A program made the translations under genes and the position numbers. The notes under the pieces are model-generated. The model saw only the letters and a list, made by a program, of their open reading frames with translations. It did not search any database and was not told the DNA's origin. Shown in pieces: positions 6,095-9,642 of a stretch of 9,642 bases of DNA (the first letter of the stretch is position 1; the number at the start of each line of letters is the position of its first letter). The stretch is from contig DLHW01000036.1 of the NCBI GenBank assembly GCA_002483425.1, forward strand, positions 8,082 to 17,723, given 5' to 3'. This DNA is from Methylococcaceae bacterium UBA7658. GTDB lineage: Bacteria; Pseudomonadota; Gammaproteobacteria; Methylococcales; Methylomonadaceae.

Positions 6095-7798
6095 ATGACA
6101 AAGCAAGCTGAACCTTATCAGGCTTTACTCGGTATTCTTAAGCAGAGAGACAAATTATCGGCAACGGAACTTAAAAAAGTCGAGCGGGTAAAAAAAACCT
6201 CGGTGGCGGAAAGTTTACCGCAATTGCTGGTAAAGCTCGGTTTATGCTCAGAACTCGATGTCGCCGATGCGTTTGTCGAAACCGGTCATTATGAAAAAAT
6301 AAAACCCGAGCAGTACCCTCTGGAGCCGCAATTGCCTGAAAGCGTCTCTTTACGCTTTCTCAAACAGTATCATATCATCGGCTTAAATCAAGACGAGCGC
6401 TCGATCACCGTCGCCATGATGGATCCGGAAGACGAATTCGTGATCGATGCGTTGAAGCTTGCAACTGGCAAAGATATTTATCCGAAAGTCGGCTTATTGT
6501 CCGAAATCGACGCTGCTCTTGAAGTTCAATACGGCGAAGGCCGTACGGCCATGGAAAAAACCATTGACGATCTTAACGTCGATGATATCGGCGAGGAAGA
6601 TCTAGAGCACCTGAAAGACCTGGCAAGCGAAGCGCCAGTCATCAAAATGGTTAACCTGATTATGCAGCGGGCGATAGAAACCCGCGCCTCGGATATCCAC
6701 ATCGAACCGTTCGAGCAAACCTTGAAGGTCCGGTTACGAGTGGACGGCGTACTTAAGGAAATCGATGCGCCTTCGGTCAAATCGACCGCCGCCGTGATTT
6801 CGCGGATTAAGATCATGGCGAAACTCAACATTGCCGAACGGCGATTACCGCAAGACGGCCGTATTAAAGTACAAATGCTCGGCAAGGAACTGGATTTACG
6901 GGTCAGCACCATCCCGACCATGTACGGCGAAAGCGTCGTTATCCGTTTGCTCGACAAGGAAAATACCGTATTCGATTTCGCCGCATTAGGCTTTGAAGGC
7001 AAACATCTCGAACAATTCCTGGATGTACTGGCCATGCCGCACGGCATTATCCTAATTACCGGTCCGACCGGTAGCGGTAAGTCCACCACGATGTACGCCG
7101 CCTTGAAAGTTCTAAATACTTCGGAGCGAAAAATTATTACGGTCGAAGATCCGGTCGAATATCAAATGGAAGGCGTCAATCAAATTCAAGCTAAACCGCA
7201 GATCGGCCTCACTTTCGCGGCGGCTTTACGCTCCATCGTCCGGCAAGATCCCGACGTCATCATGATCGGCGAAATGCGCGACTTGGAAACCGCTCGAATC
7301 GCCGTGCAATCCGCATTGACCGGACACTTGGTGTTGTCCACTTTACACACCAACGATGCTGCGGGCGGCGTAACACGTCTATTGGACATGGGGCTGGAGG
7401 AATACCTTCTAACCTCCACCGTCAACGGTATTTTGGCGCAGCGGCTGGTGCGGAAATTATGCCCGGACTGCAAGACGCCTTATCCGGCGCCGCCTGAAAT
7501 AATTACCGAACTGCGTTTGCGCCGCTTTGTCCCCGAAGGCGGCATTACCTTATACAAACCGGTTGGCTGTTCGGCCTGCCGCGACATGGGCTATCGAGGC
7601 CGGATGGCGATCATCGAATTTCTCGTCATGACCGATCCCCTCAGAAAACTCATCATGGCACACGAGGAAGCGGGCGCCATCCAAAAAATGGCGATTGAGG
7701 AAGGGATGACCACCATGTTCGAAAGCGGCCTGATCAGAGCCTTGCAAGGGTCGACGACCATCGAGGAAGTCATGCGCGTTACCACCTCTGAAAACTAA
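6095..7798 (+). CDS. gspE: Type II secretion ATPase GspE
   Basis: GspE is the cytoplasmic hexameric ATPase that drives pseudopilus assembly through GspF and GspL. The 567 residues begin with a MshEN/T2SSE_N-type region (about 1-150, including LLVKLGLCSELDVADAF and ITVAMMDPED). A charged linker and the T2SSE domain follow: EAPVIKMVNLIMQRAI with ASDIHIEP, RVDGVLKEI, ERRLPQDGRI, and Walker A GPTGSGKST at 323-331. The Asp box is EDPVEYQMEGVNQIQ, Walker B is VIMIGEMRD (E393) and the His box is GHLVLSTLHTNDA. A tetracysteine zinc site is present at C456, C459, C492 and C495. The length is closer to PilB/MshE than to short enterobacterial GspE, but gspF and gspG follow at once. Start ATG 6095 is 24 nt after waaC, and no -35/-10 or strong Shine-Dalgarno stands out. 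Confidence 0.94.
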   Translation: MTKQAEPYQALLGILKQRDKLSATELKKVERVKKTSVAESLPQLLVKLGLCSELDVADAFVETGHYEKIKPEQYPLEPQLPESVSLRFLKQYHIIGLNQDERSITVAMMDPEDEFVIDALKLATGKDIYPKVGLLSEIDAALEVQYGEGRTAMEKTIDDLNVDDIGEEDLEHLKDLASEAPVIKMVNLIMQRAIETRASDIHIEPFEQTLKVRLRVDGVLKEIDAPSVKSTAAVISRIKIMAKLNIAERRLPQDGRIKVQMLGKELDLRVSTIPTMYGESVVIRLLDKENTVFDFAALGFEGKHLEQFLDVLAMPHGIILITGPTGSGKSTTMYAALKVLNTSERKIITVEDPVEYQMEGVNQIQAKPQIGLTFAAALRSIVRQDPDVIMIGEMRDLETARIAVQSALTGHLVLSTLHTNDAAGGVTRLLDMGLEEYLLTSTVNGILAQRLVRKLCPDCKTPYPAPPEIITELRLRRFVPEGGITLYKPVGCSACRDMGYRGRMAIIEFLVMTDPLRKLIMAHEEAGAIQKMAIEEGMTTMFESGLIRALQGSTTIEEVMRVTTSEN

Positions 7799-7809
7799 AT
7801 CCGTAATCC

Positions 7810-9021
7810 ATGCCGTTATTTAAATATAAGGCCATCAACAGTTCCGGTGAAACCGAAGAAGCGATCCGCGATTTTGCCGACGAGCAAGCATTAATCGCCG
7901 CATTGCAATCCGAAGGTTACATCCCGATCAGCGTCTCACCGGCAACTGGCCGCTCGTTTTTAGGTTTGGGCGGTAAACAAGCCAAATTGACGCACAAAGA
8001 TATCGGCATGTTCACGGCCGAATTATCGACCTTGCTGGAGTCGGGCCTGCCTTTAGATCGATCCTTATCGGTATTGATCGATTTGTCCGACGACAACGAA
8101 CGCTTGAGCAAAATGATCGGGAAAGTGCTTGAGAAAGTTAAAGGAGGTTCGTCATTGGCGGACGCTTTAGAAAAACAAACCGGCGTATTTTCAAAGTTTT
8201 ATCTGAATATGCTGAGGGCTGGAGAAGCGGGCGGGAACTTGGGTGAAGTTTTGGCTCGTTTGGCCGAGTACTTGGAACGCTCCAAGGAGTTGAAAGATAC
8301 CGTCAGCACCGCTTTAATTTATCCGGCGATCTTGCTGGTGATGTCGCTGGCTTCGTTGTTTGTGATGCTGACTTTTGTGGTGCCGCAATTCACGGAAATG
8401 TTTGAAAGCGCCGGTAAAGAATTGCCGGTGCCTACTCAAATCGTTGTTGCGTTAGCGGAATGGCTGCAGAAATACTGGTGGATTTTAATTGGGGCCGCCG
8501 TATTCGGTTCGAGCTATATGAAATTCCAGTTAGCCGATCCGGTGCGGAAAAAAGTCTGGGACGGTTTATTTTTAAAATTTCCGCTGTTCGGAAATATTGT
8601 TTTAGATAAAGAAACGGCCAATATAAGCCGTACGCTGGGAACTTTATTGGGCAACGGGGTTTCCATATTGTCGGCCATGGTGATTGTGCGTGAAACCGTG
8701 GATAATCTGGTTTTGGCCGACGCCATTCAGGAAGCCGAGGGGCAATTAAAGCAAGGCAAACACCTCTACGACGCCTTGCACGATAAAAACGTCTTCCCCA
8801 AAATGGCCCTGCAAATGATCAAGATGGGTGAAGAAACCGGACGGCTGGAAGAAATGTTACTCCGCGTCGCCGCCATTTACGACAAGCAACTTAAGATATC
8901 GATTACCCGCTTCCTGGCCTTATTGGAGCCGGCGTTAATTATTACCTTGGGTTTGATGATCGCGGGTATTATCGTATCCATTTTAATGGCGATTTTGAGC
9001 GTAAACGATTTAGCTTTTTAA
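7810..9021 (+). CDS. gspF: Type II secretion inner-membrane platform protein GspF
   Basis: GspF is the polytopic inner-membrane platform around which GspE powers addition of pseudopilins. The 403 residues match the family. The N-terminus is typical (MPLFKYKAINSSGE, then an ALIAALQSEGYIPISV segment). Two tandem T2SSF helical domains follow, about 70-195 and 270-395. The first has FTAELSTLLESGLPLDRSL and MLRAGEAGGNLGEVL; the second echoes it with RTLGTLLGNGVSILSAM and MIKMGEETGRLEEML, the usual internal duplication. Membrane segments are near 170-192, 222-240 and 374-397. The ATG is 11 nt after gspE with no clear Shine-Dalgarno. PilC of type IV pili is the closest alternative; the downstream gspG decides in favour of GspF. 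Confidence 0.95.
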   Translation: MPLFKYKAINSSGETEEAIRDFADEQALIAALQSEGYIPISVSPATGRSFLGLGGKQAKLTHKDIGMFTAELSTLLESGLPLDRSLSVLIDLSDDNERLSKMIGKVLEKVKGGSSLADALEKQTGVFSKFYLNMLRAGEAGGNLGEVLARLAEYLERSKELKDTVSTALIYPAILLVMSLASLFVMLTFVVPQFTEMFESAGKELPVPTQIVVALAEWLQKYWWILIGAAVFGSSYMKFQLADPVRKKVWDGLFLKFPLFGNIVLDKETANISRTLGTLLGNGVSILSAMVIVRETVDNLVLADAIQEAEGQLKQGKHLYDALHDKNVFPKMALQMIKMGEETGRLEEMLLRVAAIYDKQLKISITRFLALLEPALIITLGLMIAGIIVSILMAILSVNDLAF

Positions 9022-9033
9022 CGGAAATTGACA

Positions 9034-9462
9034 ATGAAACAACACAACACACGTAGACAAACGGGCTTTACCTTATTGGAATTATTGGTCGTGCTGGGTA
9101 TTATCGCCATGTTGGCCGGTTTGGTCGGGCCGCAAGTGATGAAGCACATGGGCGAATCCAAAATCAAGGCGGCGAAAGTCCAAATCGAAGATCTTGCGCA
9201 AACTCTGGACATGTATAAGCTCGATGTCGGCAGTTATCCCACGTCAGAGCAAGGCTTAAACGCTTTGATCGAAAATCCCGGCGATATTCAGCGCTGGAAC
9301 GGGCCTTATCTGCGTAAATCTAAAATCCCGCTCGACCCCTGGAATAACGAATACCGGTATAGCTCGCCGGGCGAACACGGTAAGTTCGACATAGCTTCCT
9401 TCGGCGCAGACGGTAAAGAAGGCGGCGAAGGCGAAGACCGGGATTTGAATAGCTGGGAGTAA
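9034..9462 (+). CDS. gspG: Type II secretion major pseudopilin GspG
   Basis: GspG forms the pseudopilus shaft that pushes substrates through the outer-membrane secretin. The 142-residue precursor has a type III leader MKQHNTRRQTG cut by prepilin peptidase (GspO/PilD) before F12. The mature protein starts FTLLELLVVLGIIAMLAGLV with the conserved Glu at +5 (E16). The body carries the GspG pattern SYPTSEQGLNALIENP, WNGPYLRKSKIPLDPWN and the Ca-binding tail FGADGKEGGEGEDRD, ending LNSWE, a normal GspG end. An in-frame TTG at 9028 gives a slightly longer form; ATG 9034 is preferred because GGAAA at 9023-9027 lies 6 nt before it and the shorter leader fits. The gene starts 12 nt after gspF. Length and C-terminus exclude type IV pilin PilA. 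Confidence 0.96.
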   Translation: MKQHNTRRQTGFTLLELLVVLGIIAMLAGLVGPQVMKHMGESKIKAAKVQIEDLAQTLDMYKLDVGSYPTSEQGLNALIENPGDIQRWNGPYLRKSKIPLDPWNNEYRYSSPGEHGKFDIASFGADGKEGGEGEDRDLNSWE

Positions 9463-9481
9463 GATCGTCGTCATTACAGCG

Positions 9482-9491
9482 CCGGTACCGG
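9482..9491. repeat. CCGGTACCGG palindrome in the gspG-gspH gap
   Basis: A perfect 10-bp palindrome sits 20 nt after the gspG stop, in the only long gap (142 nt) of the ilvE-gsp run. A related CCGGTCCGG occurs near 9535-9543. It could be a small stem, a protein site, or chance. No T-run follows, so it is not a convincing terminator. Confidence 0.3.
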
Positions 9492-9604
9492 TATCTGGAC
9501 AAATCGAAAGCGCGTTGCCCAACGGTTTATTTTTTCCGGTCCGGAGGGCAAGCTGTACACTCTACAGAGAATTTATTCGATTGAGCCGTTCGATTCGCCT
9601 AATC

Positions 9605-9642
9605 ATGTCTTTCAAGTCTAAACAGACCCGTCCAGTAGCTTC
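9605..9642 (+). CDS. gspH: Probable minor pseudopilin GspH, N-terminus only
   Basis: An ATG at 9605 opens a frame of 12 complete codons to the window edge, reading MSFKSKQTRPVA. A short basic, non-hydrophobic start of this kind fits a type III prepilin leader, and gspH is the usual gene after gspG, so the assignment rests on position and leader character. The cleavage site and hydrophobic helix lie beyond the edge and cannot be checked. The same frame is open upstream as far as 9449, with TTG at 9515 and 9581 as other possible starts. No Shine-Dalgarno is evident before the ATG. The alternative is an unrelated small gene. Confidence 0.5.
   Translation, partial: MSFKSKQTRPVA

Noticed and set aside
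6526..7089. 187-codon open frame on the minus strand inside gspE
   Set aside because: It lies wholly within the conserved T2SSE domain, its translation is Ser/Arg-rich with no recognisable motif, and gspE explains the codon pattern.
6095..9462. Type IV pilus cluster (pilB-pilC-pilA) instead of type II secretion
   Set aside because: The third gene has the GspG pattern, including the DPWN motif and Ca-binding ADGKEGGEGED tail, and the order E-F-G is that of T2SS.

Overview
The window looks like chromosomal DNA of a gammaproteobacterial methanotroph or methylotroph of the Methylococcales type. This is an inference from gene content: a sensor kinase with a LapD/MoxY-like periplasmic domain paired with a NarL/MxaB-like regulator, a small exported protein resembling DUF3280/DUF2380 proteins, an inner-core LPS heptosyltransferase pair, a type II secretion operon starting with gspE, and GGCGGATTA-type palindromic repeats. 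Nothing in the sequence fixes the species. No tRNA, rRNA, CRISPR array, integrase or insertion sequence is visible.

Layout. Positions 1-618 carry two minus-strand genes: a cupin-fold protein (181-618) and, 27 nt downstream of it, the 5' part of an exported protein that runs off the left edge (1-153). A non-coding region of about 215 nt (619-835) separates them from a divergent plus-strand pair, a membrane histidine kinase (836-2200) and its response regulator (2197-2850), which overlap by 4 nt. The intergenic stretch 2851-3101 holds a large, almost perfect hairpin and a further copy of its outer sequence. That copy lies next to a consensus -10 box upstream of ilvE.

From 3102 to the right edge all genes are on the plus strand and tightly packed: ilvE (branched-chain aminotransferase), waaF and waaC (heptosyltransferases II and I), gspE, gspF and gspG, and the first codons of a probable gspH. 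Gaps are 1, 7, 24, 11 and 12 nt up to gspG, then 142 nt before gspH. Most of these starts have little or no Shine-Dalgarno sequence, which suggests coupled translation.

How the genes work together. The left half is a sensory module: a periplasmic signal is read by the kinase and passed to a LuxR-type DNA-binding regulator. By resemblance to MoxYX/MxaYB systems it may act on methanol oxidation genes, but no target is visible here. The right half couples amino-acid metabolism (IlvE), inner-core LPS assembly at the cytoplasmic face (WaaF, WaaC) and the inner-membrane motor and major pseudopilin of type II secretion (GspE, GspF, GspG). Both the LPS and the secretion products belong to envelope biogenesis. 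I see no clearly new system. The most unusual items are the intergenic hairpin and repeat cluster, the triple TTGCCCG element between the divergent operons, and the unassigned sensory neighbourhood.
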